DNA of 64,000 nucleotides from Flavobacteriaceae bacterium UBA5544 (GTDB lineage Bacteria > Bacteroidota > Bacteroidia > Flavobacteriales > Flavobacteriaceae). The translations under genes were made by a program, and so were the position numbers. The notes below the pieces were generated by a model. It saw only the letters and a list, made by a program, of their open reading frames with translations, ran no database searches and had not been told where the DNA came from. This document shows positions 8,391-17,656 of this stretch, one piece after another (the stretch's first letter is position 1; each line of letters opens with the position of its first letter). Location of the stretch: contig DINI01000031.1 in assembly GCA_002426755.1 (NCBI GenBank), positions 1 through 64,000 of the forward strand. Direction: 5' to 3'.

Positions 8391-11348
8391 TTACTTCTCT
8401 TGAGGAGATTCACCTTTATCTTTCAATGTATCATACATAATAGGTGTTGCGATGAATATCGAAGAATACGTACCAACAACGATACCGATAATCAACGAAA
8501 ACAACAGACCTCTTAACGATTCTGCACCAAATGCGAACATTGCAATCAATACAATTAAGGTTGTAAACGATGTATTCAAAGTTCTGCTCAACGTACTGTT
8601 GATTGCCGAGTTGATATTCACACCACCTCTGAATCCTTTTTCGTTGGTGACCTCTCGAATCCTGTCGAAAACGACCACCGTATCATTCAAGGAGTAACCG
8701 ATAACAGTCAAAATCGCGGCTATAAAAGCTTGGTCAATCTCCATACTAAACGGCATGAATTTGTGAAGTAAGGAATAAATACCCAATACAATCACCACGT
8801 CATGGAATACTGCCGCAACCGCACCAAGAGAGAATTGCCATTTTTTGAAACGTCCCAAAATATATAAGAAGACCACAACCAGAGATCCAAGAACTGCCCA
8901 GAATGATTCTTTCTTGATATCATCTGCAATCGTTGGGCTCACTTTACTGGAAGACATCTTACCCAATTTGGCATCGCCTGAACCAGATTTAAAATCTTCA
9001 TAAGTCATTCCGTTTGGTAAGAATTTTTGCAAGGCTCCAAACAATTTTGACTGAACTTCTTCATCAGCTTCGGCAGAATTTTCGTCTACTTTATATTTGG
9101 TGGAGATTTTCAATTCATGAGAACTTCCAATGGTTTTAACTTCCGAGCTACCAAATACTGCATTTAATTCTTTAGATGCCTCTTCTGGACTCACATCCTG
9201 GGCAAAACGTACTTGGTAAGTTCTTCCTCCAACAAAATCAATACCTTGGTCCAAACCTTCCACAAATAAAGAACCGATACTTAAAAGCAATAATGCGCCG
9301 GAGATGGCATAAGACATTTTTCTTTTTTTGATGAAATCGATGTTTACATTTTTGAACAAACCTTTGGTAATGGATGTTGAGAATGCCAATGTTTTTCCTC
9401 TGTTCACATACCAATCCACCAATAATCTTGTGATGAAAATTGCTGTAAACAATGAAGTTACGATACCAATAATCAATGTGGTTGCAAATCCTTTAATTGG
9501 GCCTGTTCCAAAAACGAATAAAATGATTGCCGTTAAGCCTGTTGTGATGTTCGCATCCAAGATTGAGGATAATGCATTTGCAAAACCGTCTTTGATAGCT
9601 TCTTTTTGGCTCTTACCCTTTTCAACCTCTTCTCGAATACGCTCAAAGATAAGTACGTTTGCATCTACAGACATACCAATCGTTAACACGATACCCGCTA
9701 GACCAGGAAGGGTTAAGACAGCTCCCAAACCAGAAAGGACACCGAAAATCAATACAATGTTGAACAACAAAGCAACGTCAGCAAACCAACCTGCCCTACC
9801 ATAGTACATAATCATCCAAAGCAATACGATAACCAATGCAATGATAAACGACATCATACCACTATCAATTGCTTCTTGACCCAATGAAGGACCTACTTCT
9901 TCAGCTTGAACGATATCAGCTGACGCTGGTAATTTACCTGCTCTCAATACGTTCGCCAAATCGATAGCCTCGTTCAAGGTAAATGAACCTGAAATTTCGG
10001 AGTTACCACCAGAAATTGCTCCTGTTGTAACACCTGGAGCAGAATACACAATATTATCCAAAACAATCGCAATCTGACTTTGTTGCGCATAAGCTTTTCC
10101 TGTCATTGCTTCCCATATTTTGGCACCTTTGCTATTCATCTGCATACTTACAGAAGGCTTCCCAACTTGGTTGTACGACTGACGAGCATCAGTAATCACT
10201 GCACCACTTAATTCTGGCGTGTTGTCTCTATTGCCAATAAGGGCATACAAATCGATGTATTCACTGTCTTTTTCTTGGATTCCCCAAGCAAATTTCACGT
10301 AACGTTGTTCAGTTGGTAAAAGTGCTCTTACTTGCGGCTTATTAAGGTAAGACATTACTAAATCAGCATCTTTAGCCTCAAATGTCGCAACGATTGGGCC
10401 GTTTGGACCACCTCTTAATAAGTTACCGATAGGGTTTACAGCAACATCTGTTGAGTCAGCACCTACTTCACCCGTAAGCTCTTTAATTTTATCGTTTGCT
10501 TCTTCAGTAGAATCTTTGGCTACTTCATTTACAGGCTTGGTATCAACCAACGATTTTAAAGTTTCGTTGGCTTGTCCAAGAAAACCAGCAAACTCTTCAC
10601 CTTTATATACATCCCAAAATTCCAATTGAGCTGTACTCTGCAATAATTTTTTAATCCGCTCAACATCTTTTGCACCTGGTAATTCTACCAAGATACGTCC
10701 AGAATTTCCAAGACGCTGGATATTTGGAGAAGTCACCCCAAACTTATCGATACGTTTACGCAATACCTCAAAAGCAGAAACGATGGATTCATCAATTTTT
10801 GTTCTGATGATTGGCTTAACCTGCTCATCTGACATGTCAAAAGTAACTTCTTCACTTAAAGTTCTATTGGCAAAAATCTCTGGAGATGCTAATTTTTTAT
10901 CGCCTTTAATTTTATCAAAAGCAACAAAGAAATCATCAACATAGGTGTTTTGGCTATCCTTTTGCAATTCGGATGCATCATCCAATGCTTTATTGAACAC
11001 AGGGTCTTTGCTGTAATTGGCAAGTCCTTTTAAAATGTCTTTTACTGAAATTTCAAGAACTACGTTGATACCACCTTTAAGGTCAAGACCAAGGTTCATG
11101 GCTTTTTCTTTCACCTCATCATAGGTATAATTGGCAATACCCATGTTAAAGACTTCCTGATTATTAAGTGAATCTAAATAGCGAAACTCTTCAGCATTTC
11201 TTTTTTCAGGGTCATTTGGAAATTTTTGTGCTGCAATTTCGTCAGCATTTGCTTCAATTTGGTTGGCTTTGAATGTAAATGATAATTGGTATAAACTTAC
11301 CAATCCAAATAACACCGCAAAGATTTTTACTAATCCTTTATTTTGCAT
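8391..11348 (-). CDS. secDF: Fused protein translocase subunit SecDF
   Basis: Inner-membrane RND-type protein that uses the proton gradient to finish Sec-dependent export across the cytoplasmic membrane. The 985 residues are one SecD-SecF fusion, as usual in Bacteroidota. SecD: N-terminal TM helix, a large periplasmic part (about 80-490) with LRKRIDKFGV, LPGAKDVERI and YSAPGVTTG, then TM helices with DANVLIFERIREE near residue 556. SecF: from about 650, with VGGRTYQVRF and NDTVVVFDRIREV near 888. It has its own -7 box 36 bp upstream and ends before a bidirectional terminator. Two exported genes upstream, at least one clearly SecD-related, lie in the same orientation. Confidence 0.97.
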   Translation of the reverse strand: MQNKGLVKIFAVLFGLVSLYQLSFTFKANQIEANADEIAAQKFPNDPEKRNAEEFRYLDSLNNQEVFNMGIANYTYDEVKEKAMNLGLDLKGGINVVLEISVKDILKGLANYSKDPVFNKALDDASELQKDSQNTYVDDFFVAFDKIKGDKKLASPEIFANRTLSEEVTFDMSDEQVKPIIRTKIDESIVSAFEVLRKRIDKFGVTSPNIQRLGNSGRILVELPGAKDVERIKKLLQSTAQLEFWDVYKGEEFAGFLGQANETLKSLVDTKPVNEVAKDSTEEANDKIKELTGEVGADSTDVAVNPIGNLLRGGPNGPIVATFEAKDADLVMSYLNKPQVRALLPTEQRYVKFAWGIQEKDSEYIDLYALIGNRDNTPELSGAVITDARQSYNQVGKPSVSMQMNSKGAKIWEAMTGKAYAQQSQIAIVLDNIVYSAPGVTTGAISGGNSEISGSFTLNEAIDLANVLRAGKLPASADIVQAEEVGPSLGQEAIDSGMMSFIIALVIVLLWMIMYYGRAGWFADVALLFNIVLIFGVLSGLGAVLTLPGLAGIVLTIGMSVDANVLIFERIREEVEKGKSQKEAIKDGFANALSSILDANITTGLTAIILFVFGTGPIKGFATTLIIGIVTSLFTAIFITRLLVDWYVNRGKTLAFSTSITKGLFKNVNIDFIKKRKMSYAISGALLLLSIGSLFVEGLDQGIDFVGGRTYQVRFAQDVSPEEASKELNAVFGSSEVKTIGSSHELKISTKYKVDENSAEADEEVQSKLFGALQKFLPNGMTYEDFKSGSGDAKLGKMSSSKVSPTIADDIKKESFWAVLGSLVVVFLYILGRFKKWQFSLGAVAAVFHDVVIVLGIYSLLHKFMPFSMEIDQAFIAAILTVIGYSLNDTVVVFDRIREVTNEKGFRGGVNINSAINSTLSRTLNTSFTTLIVLIAMFAFGAESLRGLLFSLIIGIVVGTYSSIFIATPIMYDTLKDKGESPQEK

Positions 11349-11384
11349 TATTTTATTTTTTTATGGTCAAATTTTTTGAACGGG

Positions 11385-11392
11385 CAAATATA
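11385..11392 (-). promoter_or_regulatory. Promoter -7 box of secDF
   Basis: TATATTTG on the minus strand, 36 bases before the secDF start, matches TAnnTTTG. Confidence 0.6.
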
Positions 11393-11452
11393 GAATTTCC
11401 CTTAAAATCTGACAATTATTTATTTTGATTAAATTTTGGTGATTGTTTGCAC

Positions 11453-12079
11453 CTAAACAGTCCATAAAGAAGTTTTGGGTCCTGCCCTAACTTCTGGGAT
11501 GATATGTGAAGTATTTTGTATCGCAACTGCGATATCTTTAAAAAAGCTATTGGATAGTTTTTCAACTATATGAGTTTGATTTGCATCAATTTGATTAAAA
11601 GACGGATAGAAATTAGAGTTTAGAAACCGATCATAATCCTGTTTGACAATGACAACAAATTTACCTGCAGAATTATTGCCATCAGCTGGCTTCTGTATTT
11701 CGTAAACATCTAAATTGTAATCTTTCTGATTGTCTTTTGAAGTTTTTTTAGAGCTGTTTTTATCAAGTTTTAAAGAAGCCACATCAAGATTGAGTGACTC
11801 TGCAGATAGTATTTTCTTGATGCTTTCAATATCAACGGCACTATAATAAGCAATCTTTAATTGTCCATTCTCATCCTCTCTGACCTGAATATTCTCAATA
11901 CCAAATGACCGCAATTGTTGCTCTATATTGGCAATTGCGTTTTGGGATTGCTCTGTAGTGACTTCATCGGAATTAAATTGCAACAAAATCTCTTGGTTTG
12001 GAGTAGAGATTTGATTGTGGCAAATGCCCAAAAAAGTTAATACAACAACTAAAGTACTTAAGTACCATTTTGCTTTCAT
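11453..12079 (-). CDS. Exported protein of unknown function next to secDF
   Basis: A 208-residue protein with an N-terminal hydrophobic segment (about 5-20, signal peptide or anchor); the cysteine in FLGICHNQ is not in a good lipobox. No named domain recognised. The stretch IEQQLRSFGIENIQV followed by LKIAYYSAVDIESIKKIL resembles, in order and spacing, the SecD stretch LRKRIDKFGV ... LPGAKDVERIKKLLQ, which suggests a small SecD-like ferredoxin fold; this is weak inference. A lysine/serine-rich linker lies near 100-115 and the protein ends VRAGPKTSLWTV. It sits between the SecD-like lipoprotein and secDF, all leftward, with a -7 box 5 bases from its start codon. Confidence 0.8.
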   Translation of the reverse strand: MKAKWYLSTLVVVLTFLGICHNQISTPNQEILLQFNSDEVTTEQSQNAIANIEQQLRSFGIENIQVREDENGQLKIAYYSAVDIESIKKILSAESLNLDVASLKLDKNSSKKTSKDNQKDYNLDVYEIQKPADGNNSAGKFVVIVKQDYDRFLNSNFYPSFNQIDANQTHIVEKLSNSFFKDIAVAIQNTSHIIPEVRAGPKTSLWTV

Positions 12080-12083
12080 GCGC

Positions 12084-12091
12084 CAAATATA
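12084..12091 (-). promoter_or_regulatory. Promoter -7 box very close to the 12079 start codon
   Basis: TATATTTG (minus strand) ends 4 bases before the ATG at 12079. If used, the transcript would be leaderless or nearly so. Confidence 0.5.
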
Positions 12092-12179
12092 GCTTTTTTT
12101 TGGGTGAAATGTTACAAAATATTAAAGTGTCTAAATTTGAAATCAATCTTAAAAACTCGTATCAAGTAATCATCTTATA

Positions 12180-13106
12180 TTATTCATTAATAATTGAAGA
12201 CTGCAAGAACTTTACCTTTGGTATTTTTTTAGATACACTCAATATTGTTGCCAAGTCTTGAGCTTCTTGCAACGTGAAATTTCCGGAAATTTCAGAATTT
12301 CCACCTCGGATAGGTCCTGCTGTAACACCTGGAGCAGAATACACTAAATCATTTAATGTTACCGCTATACAGGTTTGTTGATTGAACGCTATTTCAGTCA
12401 TGCGCTCCCAGCGTTTAGAACCTAGTTCATCCATTTGAATGGAGACTGTAGGTCTGCCCATACTGTTATAGCCTTGACGAGCATCTCTTATTTGTTCTCC
12501 AGTCACAAATGCTTTATCTTCTCTATTCGATTTTGCTGCATAAAGAGGAACAACTCCATCACTTGTTGGAATTCCCCATATAAATTTAGCATAGCTTTTA
12601 TCAAGTGGCAATAGAGCCCTAATCTTGGGATTCTTAAAACTTAAATTGACAAATGTTGTATCCTGAACGTTTGTATAAAATAAAATAGGACTGTGTTGAT
12701 ATCCCATGGCTGAAACAAAATCGATAAAGGATTTGGATTTTATGGAATCCTTTTCTTTTTCCTCTATAAGTACTTGATTGGCTTCTGCTAAAAAATTTGA
12801 TAATTCATCACTATTATAAAGTTCCCAAAACTCAAGTTTTCCTGGATTGGTCATCAACAAATTCAAACGATTTTCATTGAAAGATGTTTTTACCATAACT
12901 TCTATTTTTCTGTCATTAGTTAAGGACACATCAAAATCAGATGAAAATTTATCCAATCGCCTTTTCAAAACTTCAACTGTACTTAATCTATCTTGTTGCG
13001 AGAGTTGTTCATTGTTTTCAAATTCATAAATTAACTTATACTTTGGTTGAGAATCGATGCATGACGTCAAAAAAAGAATGGATAATATTGCAATTGTTTT
13101 AAACAT
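12180..13106 (-). CDS. Free-standing SecD periplasmic-domain paralogue, lipoprotein
   Basis: A 308-residue protein with a lipoprotein signal (FLTSC, Cys16). Almost the whole mature part matches the periplasmic region of the neighbouring SecDF in order: VLKRRLDKF, GKLEFWELY (SecDF QLEFWDVY), KIRALLPLDKSYAKFIWGI (SecDF VRALLPTEQRYVKFAWGI), DARQGYNSMGRPTVSIQM and YSAPGVTAG/GGNSEISGNFTL. It stops just where the SecD membrane helices would begin, so it has no TM domain and cannot be a complete translocase subunit. It is probably tethered to a membrane facing the periplasm and may bind exported chains or SecDF itself. An intact frame argues against a decayed copy. Confidence 0.92.
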   Translation of the reverse strand: MFKTIAILSILFLTSCIDSQPKYKLIYEFENNEQLSQQDRLSTVEVLKRRLDKFSSDFDVSLTNDRKIEVMVKTSFNENRLNLLMTNPGKLEFWELYNSDELSNFLAEANQVLIEEKEKDSIKSKSFIDFVSAMGYQHSPILFYTNVQDTTFVNLSFKNPKIRALLPLDKSYAKFIWGIPTSDGVVPLYAAKSNREDKAFVTGEQIRDARQGYNSMGRPTVSIQMDELGSKRWERMTEIAFNQQTCIAVTLNDLVYSAPGVTAGPIRGGNSEISGNFTLQEAQDLATILSVSKKIPKVKFLQSSIINE

Positions 13107-13108
13107 AA

Positions 13109-13116
13109 CAAACCTA
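13109..13116 (-). promoter_or_regulatory. Possible -7 box abutting the SecD-like gene
   Basis: TAGGTTTG (minus strand) fits TAnnTTTG but ends only 2 bases before the ATG at 13106, which is tight even for a leaderless transcript. Confidence 0.25.
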
Positions 13117-13125
13117 TTAAATTAG

Positions 13126-13150
13126 AAAAGGCTATCATAATGACAGCCTT
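13126..13150 (-). terminator. Terminator of mdh
   Basis: Stem AAGGCT-x-TCA / TGA-x-AGCCTT with a TAA loop and one mismatch, followed on the minus strand by TTTTC. It lies 30 bp past the mdh stop codon. Confidence 0.65.
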
Positions 13151-13179
13151 AAATATATACAAAAATCTATTATAAACGA

Positions 13180-14100
13180 TTACAACAAATCATTCACAGC
13201 TCTCACACCGTCAGCACTTTCTTTCATATTTGCTTTTTCAGCATCGTTTAATTCTATTTCGATGATTTTTTCGATACCATTGCGACCTAAAATTACAGGT
13301 ACACCGATACAAATATCTTTCATGCCATATTCACCATCCAACAATACGGAACAAGGGAACATTTTCTTCTGGTCGCAAGCAATGGCCTGGACCAAGGCAC
13401 TTACAGCCGCGCCAGGAGCATACCAAGCTGAAGTACCCAACAATTTGGTCAATGTGGCACCTCCTACTTTAGTATCTTCCAACACTTGATTTAATCTGTC
13501 TTTTGATAAAAATGCAGACGCAAGCACGCTGTTTCTGGTTGCCAAACGTGTTAAAGGAATCATTCCTGTATCGCTGTGACCACCAATTACCATTCCGTCC
13601 ACATCACTGATTGGAGCTTCCAAAGCTTCTGCCAATCTGTATTTGAAACGAGCTGAATCCAAAGCACCTCCCATTCCGATAATTCTATTTTTTGGAAGAT
13701 TGGTCGATTTATGAACCAAATAGGTCATGGTATCCATTGGATTACTCACGACAATAATGATTGTATTTGGAGAATGTTCTATTAAACTTGAAGAAACAGT
13801 TTTGACAATGCCCGCGTTAATCCCTATCAATTCTTCACGAGTCATTCCAGGTTTACGTGGAATACCAGAAGTTATGACACAAATATCGCTTTTTGCAGTT
13901 TTGGAATAATCGTTGGTAACACCTGTTATTTTGGTATCAAATCCGTTCAGGGAAGCAGTTTGCATCAAATCCATAGCTTTACCTTCGGCAAAACCCTCTT
14001 TGATATCCAACAAAACGACTTCACTTGCAAAATTTTTGATGGCAATGTATTCTGCGCAGCTTGCACCAACGGCTCCTGCTCCAACTACTGTAACTTTCAT
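13180..14100 (-). CDS. mdh: Malate dehydrogenase, LDH-like NAD-dependent type
   Basis: Interconverts malate and oxaloacetate with NAD in the TCA cycle (EC 1.1.1.37). The 306 residues carry the Rossmann motif GAGAVG (7-12), Asp32 for NAD preference, substrate arginines Arg82 and Arg88 in PRKPGMTR and Arg151, and the catalytic pair Asp148 (GALDSAR) and His175 (GGHSD). Arg82 rather than Gln in the loop PRKPGMTR marks a malate, not lactate, enzyme. It has a -7 box 37 bp upstream and a hairpin terminator downstream, so it is likely a single transcription unit. Confidence 0.96.
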   Translation of the reverse strand: MKVTVVGAGAVGASCAEYIAIKNFASEVVLLDIKEGFAEGKAMDLMQTASLNGFDTKITGVTNDYSKTAKSDICVITSGIPRKPGMTREELIGINAGIVKTVSSSLIEHSPNTIIIVVSNPMDTMTYLVHKSTNLPKNRIIGMGGALDSARFKYRLAEALEAPISDVDGMVIGGHSDTGMIPLTRLATRNSVLASAFLSKDRLNQVLEDTKVGGATLTKLLGTSAWYAPGAAVSALVQAIACDQKKMFPCSVLLDGEYGMKDICIGVPVILGRNGIEKIIEIELNDAEKANMKESADGVRAVNDLL

Positions 14101-14136
14101 GTGTTTAGGTTTAAAATGTTTAGATTAAATGTTGTG

Positions 14137-14144
14137 CAAATTTA
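14137..14144 (-). promoter_or_regulatory. Promoter -7 box of mdh
   Basis: TAAATTTG on the minus strand, 36 bases before the mdh ATG; a TTTG 14 bases further upstream could serve as part of the -33 element. Confidence 0.6.
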
Positions 14145-14183
14145 ACATTTTTAAACCACAAATTATTTAAGATTGTCTTAAAA

Positions 14184-15197
14184 CTAGAATGAAAAATTCA
14201 ATCCGAGGGAGGCACTATCAAATTCTGCCAATGTATAGTCGGCATTGATACTAAAGAATCCCATTTTAAGATTTGCACCAACGGTTCCTCTTATACCAGA
14301 AACATCTTGCTCGACTGAAAAAGGGTCAACAATATCTTGCGAAAACAACAATCCGTCCGTTACCCTATAGGTTCCCAATAAATCGGTGGTAGATTTTCCA
14401 TTCATATAACCTAACCCACCATAAAAATTAACGACTTTAAGTTTTGTTCCAACCAGTAATTCAAATAACATAGTGTTCACCTTTGTGTCTATTTGCTGAT
14501 TTTCACCTTGCACATATTCTCCATCAGTAAAATCATAACTTCCATTTAAATGCGTGTAGGCTATCAATCCAGAAATTGCTACCGGAAATACTTTGTCAGC
14601 AGGTAACCAAGAAGTAAATTCCTGTTGAATTCCAACACCATAAAACCCAACCTTTACATCATCAGTGTCAACTTTCGGGAAGAATCTTCCTTTTAGTTGC
14701 GTCCCTTTAAAAGGAGAAAAACTTGCCTGTAGAAATGCTGTGGGAATCAAATTGATGTTTTCTGAACCTATACCCGTTGGCACAGTCAAAGCAACTTCTT
14801 GATTGCCAAAAATTGGATCATCATAAGTGATAAAAATAGTCACATCCGGATCGTTATGCCCTAAAGCCGTTGCAACCATTTTTGAGGGACTGTTATCTTC
14901 AAAACGGATGTTCTCATAATCTGCCACATTCATTTGAAAAGATTTTTTTTCATCTTTTATAAAAGATGCATTTCCCATAAGGGAAATTTCAAATCCATAT
15001 TTTTTTGGAGCCTTTGCATTATTGAACCAACCATTGTTTATCCCAAAAGCTAAACCTTCTGAAGCAGGTGCCAAATAATCTGTACTGAACCGTTTGGCAT
15101 CATTAATACCGGCAGTGAGTAAATCATTTATATTTTCCTGTGCTTGAGAAGCACCAAAAGACATTGATAAAACGATTATAAAAAATATTCTTTTCAT
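14184..15197 (-). CDS. Outer-membrane beta-barrel protein, DUF6588-like
   Basis: A 337-residue protein with a signal peptide ending ASQAQ (about residue 20). The body has many alternating hydrophobic strands and ends in LGLNFSF, a terminal aromatic residue as in outer-membrane barrels. The N-terminal mature part (INDLLTAGINDAKRFSTDYLAPASEGLAFGINNGWFN) is a pattern I associate with the DUF6588 family of Bacteroidota; assignment by memory. The substrate or function is unknown. It lies between mdh and gyrB, separated from gyrB by a terminator. Confidence 0.85.
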   Translation of the reverse strand: MKRIFFIIVLSMSFGASQAQENINDLLTAGINDAKRFSTDYLAPASEGLAFGINNGWFNNAKAPKKYGFEISLMGNASFIKDEKKSFQMNVADYENIRFEDNSPSKMVATALGHNDPDVTIFITYDDPIFGNQEVALTVPTGIGSENINLIPTAFLQASFSPFKGTQLKGRFFPKVDTDDVKVGFYGVGIQQEFTSWLPADKVFPVAISGLIAYTHLNGSYDFTDGEYVQGENQQIDTKVNTMLFELLVGTKLKVVNFYGGLGYMNGKSTTDLLGTYRVTDGLLFSQDIVDPFSVEQDVSGIRGTVGANLKMGFFSINADYTLAEFDSASLGLNFSF

Positions 15198-15229
15198 GTT
15201 TTTAAACTTTTTAGGTTGTAATTATAACG

Positions 15230-15267
15230 AAAAAACACTCTGGATAGTTTTCGAGAGTGTTTTTTTT
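15230..15267 (-). terminator. Rho-independent terminator of gyrB
   Basis: Stem AAAAAACACTCT / AGAGTGTTTTTT around a 12-base loop, located 22 bp after the gyrB stop. The T run continues on the plus strand and the A run mirrors it, so it may act on both strands. Confidence 0.8.
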
Positions 15268-15288
15268 ATTTAAATCTAATATAGGAAT

Positions 15289-17238
15289 TTATGCGTCAAT
15301 ATTTGCATAAACTGCATTCTTCTCGATAAATTCTCTTCGAGGAGGCACTTCATCGCCCATTAACATAGAGAAAATACGGTCGGCTTCTCCCCCATTGTCA
15401 ATTTGTACCAAACGCATCGTTCTAAATTCTGGATTCATGGTCGTATCCCACAATTGTTCGGCGTTCATCTCACCAAGTCCTTTGTATCGCTGAATGTTGA
15501 CGCTGCCTCCAAACTCCTCTGCGATGGCATCTCGCTCTTTATCGCTCCAAGCGTAGGATTTCTTTTGTCCTTTTTTGACTAAATATAAAGGTGGTGTGGC
15601 AATGTAGATATGTCCATTCTCAATCAATTCTTTCATATATCTAAAGAAGAACGTCAAAATCAAAGTTGCAATGTGACTACCATCAATATCCGCATCACAC
15701 ATAATCACAACCTTATGATAGCGCAATTTTGAAAGATTCAAAGCTTTACTATCCTCTTCAGTTCCGATGGTAACCCCTAATGCGGTAAAAATATTTTTAA
15801 TCTCTTCGTTCTCAAATACTTTATGGGTCATCGCTTTTTCAACATTCAGGATTTTACCTCTTAAAGGTAAAATGGCCTGAAATGCTCTATCACGACCTTG
15901 TTTTGCTGTTCCACCTGCCGAATCACCCTCGACCAAGAACACTTCACATTTAGCCGGGTCTTGTTCTGAACAATCACTCAATTTCCCAGGTAGGCCACCA
16001 ATACTCATAACGGTTTTACGTTGCACCATTTCACGTGCTTTTTGAGCTGCGTGACGCGCTTGAGCTGCCAGCATTACTTTTTGCACAATGACTTTGGCGT
16101 CATCGGGATGTTCTTCCAAATAATCGGTCAGCATTTCAGAAACTGCCTGGCTTACCGAAGCAGAAACCTCTCTATTGCCCAATTTGGTTTTTGTCTGGCC
16201 TTCAAATTGAGGTTCTTGAACTTTTACTGATATGATGGCTGTCAATCCCTCACGGAAGTCATCACCCGCAATTTCGAATTTTACATTTTTAAGCAATCCA
16301 GATTCGTCTGCATATTTTTTCAAAGTCATGGTCAACCCACGACGGAAACCTGCCAAATGTGTTCCACCTTCGTGTGTATTGATATTATTGACATACGAAT
16401 GCAAATTTTCTGCGTACGAGGTATTGTAAATCATGGCCACCTCCACAGGAACGCCATTTTTTTCACCTTCAAAAGCAATAACATCTTTCATCAAAGGCTC
16501 TCTATTTCCATCTAAAAACTTGATAAATTCTTTAAGACCTTCTTCAGAATGGAATGTTTCTCCTTCAAAAGTTCCATCATCTTTTTTATGACGTTTGTCC
16601 ACTAAATGAATAGTAATTCCTTTATTTAAGTATGCAAGCTCTCTCAATCGACTCGCCAAGGTATCATAACTATATTCAACCGTTTGGGTAAAAATTGTTT
16701 GGTCTGGTTTAAAAGTAACAGTTGTACCTCTTTTGTCCGTTTCGCCAATTTGTTTCACAGGATACATAGCTTTTCCTCGCTCGTATTCTTGTTCGTAAAT
16801 TTTTCCGTCTCTATACACTGTAGCACGCAAATGCTCTGACAAAGCGTTCACACAACTAACACCCACACCATGCAATCCCCCAGATACTTTATAAGAATCT
16901 TTGTCAAATTTACCACCAGCACCAATCTTGGTCATAACCACCTGAAGGGCAGAAACACCTTCCTTTTTATGAATATCAACGGGAATGCCACGCCCATCAT
17001 CTTCTGTAGTGATGGAGTTGTCTTCATTAATTATGACTGTTATATTGTTACAATGTCCTGCAAGTGCTTCGTCAATAGAGTTATCGACGACCTCATATAC
17101 TAAATGGTGAAGACCTCTTGTACCTACGTCACCAATATACATGGATGGACGCATACGTACGTGCTCCATACCCTCGAGTGCCTGAATGCTATCTGCAGAA
17201 TAATTGTGTTTATTAAATTCTTCTTTTTTATCGCTCAT
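15289..17238 (-). CDS. gyrB: DNA gyrase subunit B
   Basis: ATPase subunit of gyrase, which introduces negative supercoils (EC 5.6.2.2). At 649 residues it is the short form usual for Bacteroidota. The GHKL ATP site shows EVVDNSIDEA (Glu49, Asn53), DDGRGIP (from 80) and GGLHGVG. The TOPRIM domain has EGDSAGG (near 432) and DADIDGSH (near 512). The C-terminal RYKGLGEMNAEQLW motif is present. A -7 box about 85 bp upstream and a terminator downstream suggest a single-gene unit. Confidence 0.98.
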   Translation of the reverse strand: MSDKKEEFNKHNYSADSIQALEGMEHVRMRPSMYIGDVGTRGLHHLVYEVVDNSIDEALAGHCNNITVIINEDNSITTEDDGRGIPVDIHKKEGVSALQVVMTKIGAGGKFDKDSYKVSGGLHGVGVSCVNALSEHLRATVYRDGKIYEQEYERGKAMYPVKQIGETDKRGTTVTFKPDQTIFTQTVEYSYDTLASRLRELAYLNKGITIHLVDKRHKKDDGTFEGETFHSEEGLKEFIKFLDGNREPLMKDVIAFEGEKNGVPVEVAMIYNTSYAENLHSYVNNINTHEGGTHLAGFRRGLTMTLKKYADESGLLKNVKFEIAGDDFREGLTAIISVKVQEPQFEGQTKTKLGNREVSASVSQAVSEMLTDYLEEHPDDAKVIVQKVMLAAQARHAAQKAREMVQRKTVMSIGGLPGKLSDCSEQDPAKCEVFLVEGDSAGGTAKQGRDRAFQAILPLRGKILNVEKAMTHKVFENEEIKNIFTALGVTIGTEEDSKALNLSKLRYHKVVIMCDADIDGSHIATLILTFFFRYMKELIENGHIYIATPPLYLVKKGQKKSYAWSDKERDAIAEEFGGSVNIQRYKGLGEMNAEQLWDTTMNPEFRTMRLVQIDNGGEADRIFSMLMGDEVPPRREFIEKNAVYANIDA

Positions 17239-17321
17239 AATAGATTTATGTTATTTATCTAAACTTTGATTACAATCCATAAAAAAAATGACACTGGTTG
17301 GTATCATTTTTTGGATACTCG

Positions 17322-17329
17322 CAAAGATA
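17322..17329 (-). promoter_or_regulatory. Promoter -7 box of gyrB
   Basis: TATCTTTG on the minus strand, 84 bases upstream of the gyrB ATG, matches TAnnTTTG. Confidence 0.6.
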
Positions 17330-17375
17330 CGAAACTATGAAGCTTTTTGAAAGTTTTTCATCGATTTTGAAGTAA

Positions 17376-17396
17376 AATTATCAACAGTTGTTAATT
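17376..17396. promoter_or_regulatory. 21-bp palindrome, possible operator
   Basis: AATTA-t-CAAC-a-GTTG-t-TAATT: nine of ten arm positions pair around a single central base. It lies about 50 bp upstream of the gyrB -7 box, a plausible regulator site, and about 260 bp before the divergent beta-helix gene. Confidence 0.4.
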
Positions 17397-17656
17397 ACTT
17401 AAAAGTGTCTTAAATCGAATAAAAAGGGGCTCAAATTTGATTTTGATGGATTTTAACAACTTGTAAAATTGAGAAAATACCAAAACTCGTTTAAACGCTA
17501 TTATTTCGATTTCTTCAAATTAGAATTACGGCAAAAATTTGCTTGAAGTTGACGATTTAAGGGAAAACCCTAATCTTTCATTTCTATGATTTCCCCTTAA
17601 AAATAATCCTTTGATTGCTAATAATTTAGCATCATAAACTATTAATCAATTTTATT

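Larger units (their letters stand above)
17239..17656. other. 418-bp intergenic region upstream of gyrB
   Basis: Separates divergent gyrB and the beta-helix gene. It holds the gyrB -7 box (17322-17329) and a 21-bp imperfect palindrome (17376-17396). No small gene or RNA was recognised in the rest, which is AT-rich. Confidence 0.6.

Noticed and set aside
12180..13106. SecD-like gene as a pseudogene fragment of secDF
   Set aside because: It has an intact frame, its own lipoprotein signal and a clean domain boundary, which do not fit a decayed fragment.
17378..17386. TTATCAACA as a DnaA box and gyrB upstream region as an origin
   Set aside because: A single near-match within a palindrome, no box cluster, and no dnaA/dnaN genes nearby.
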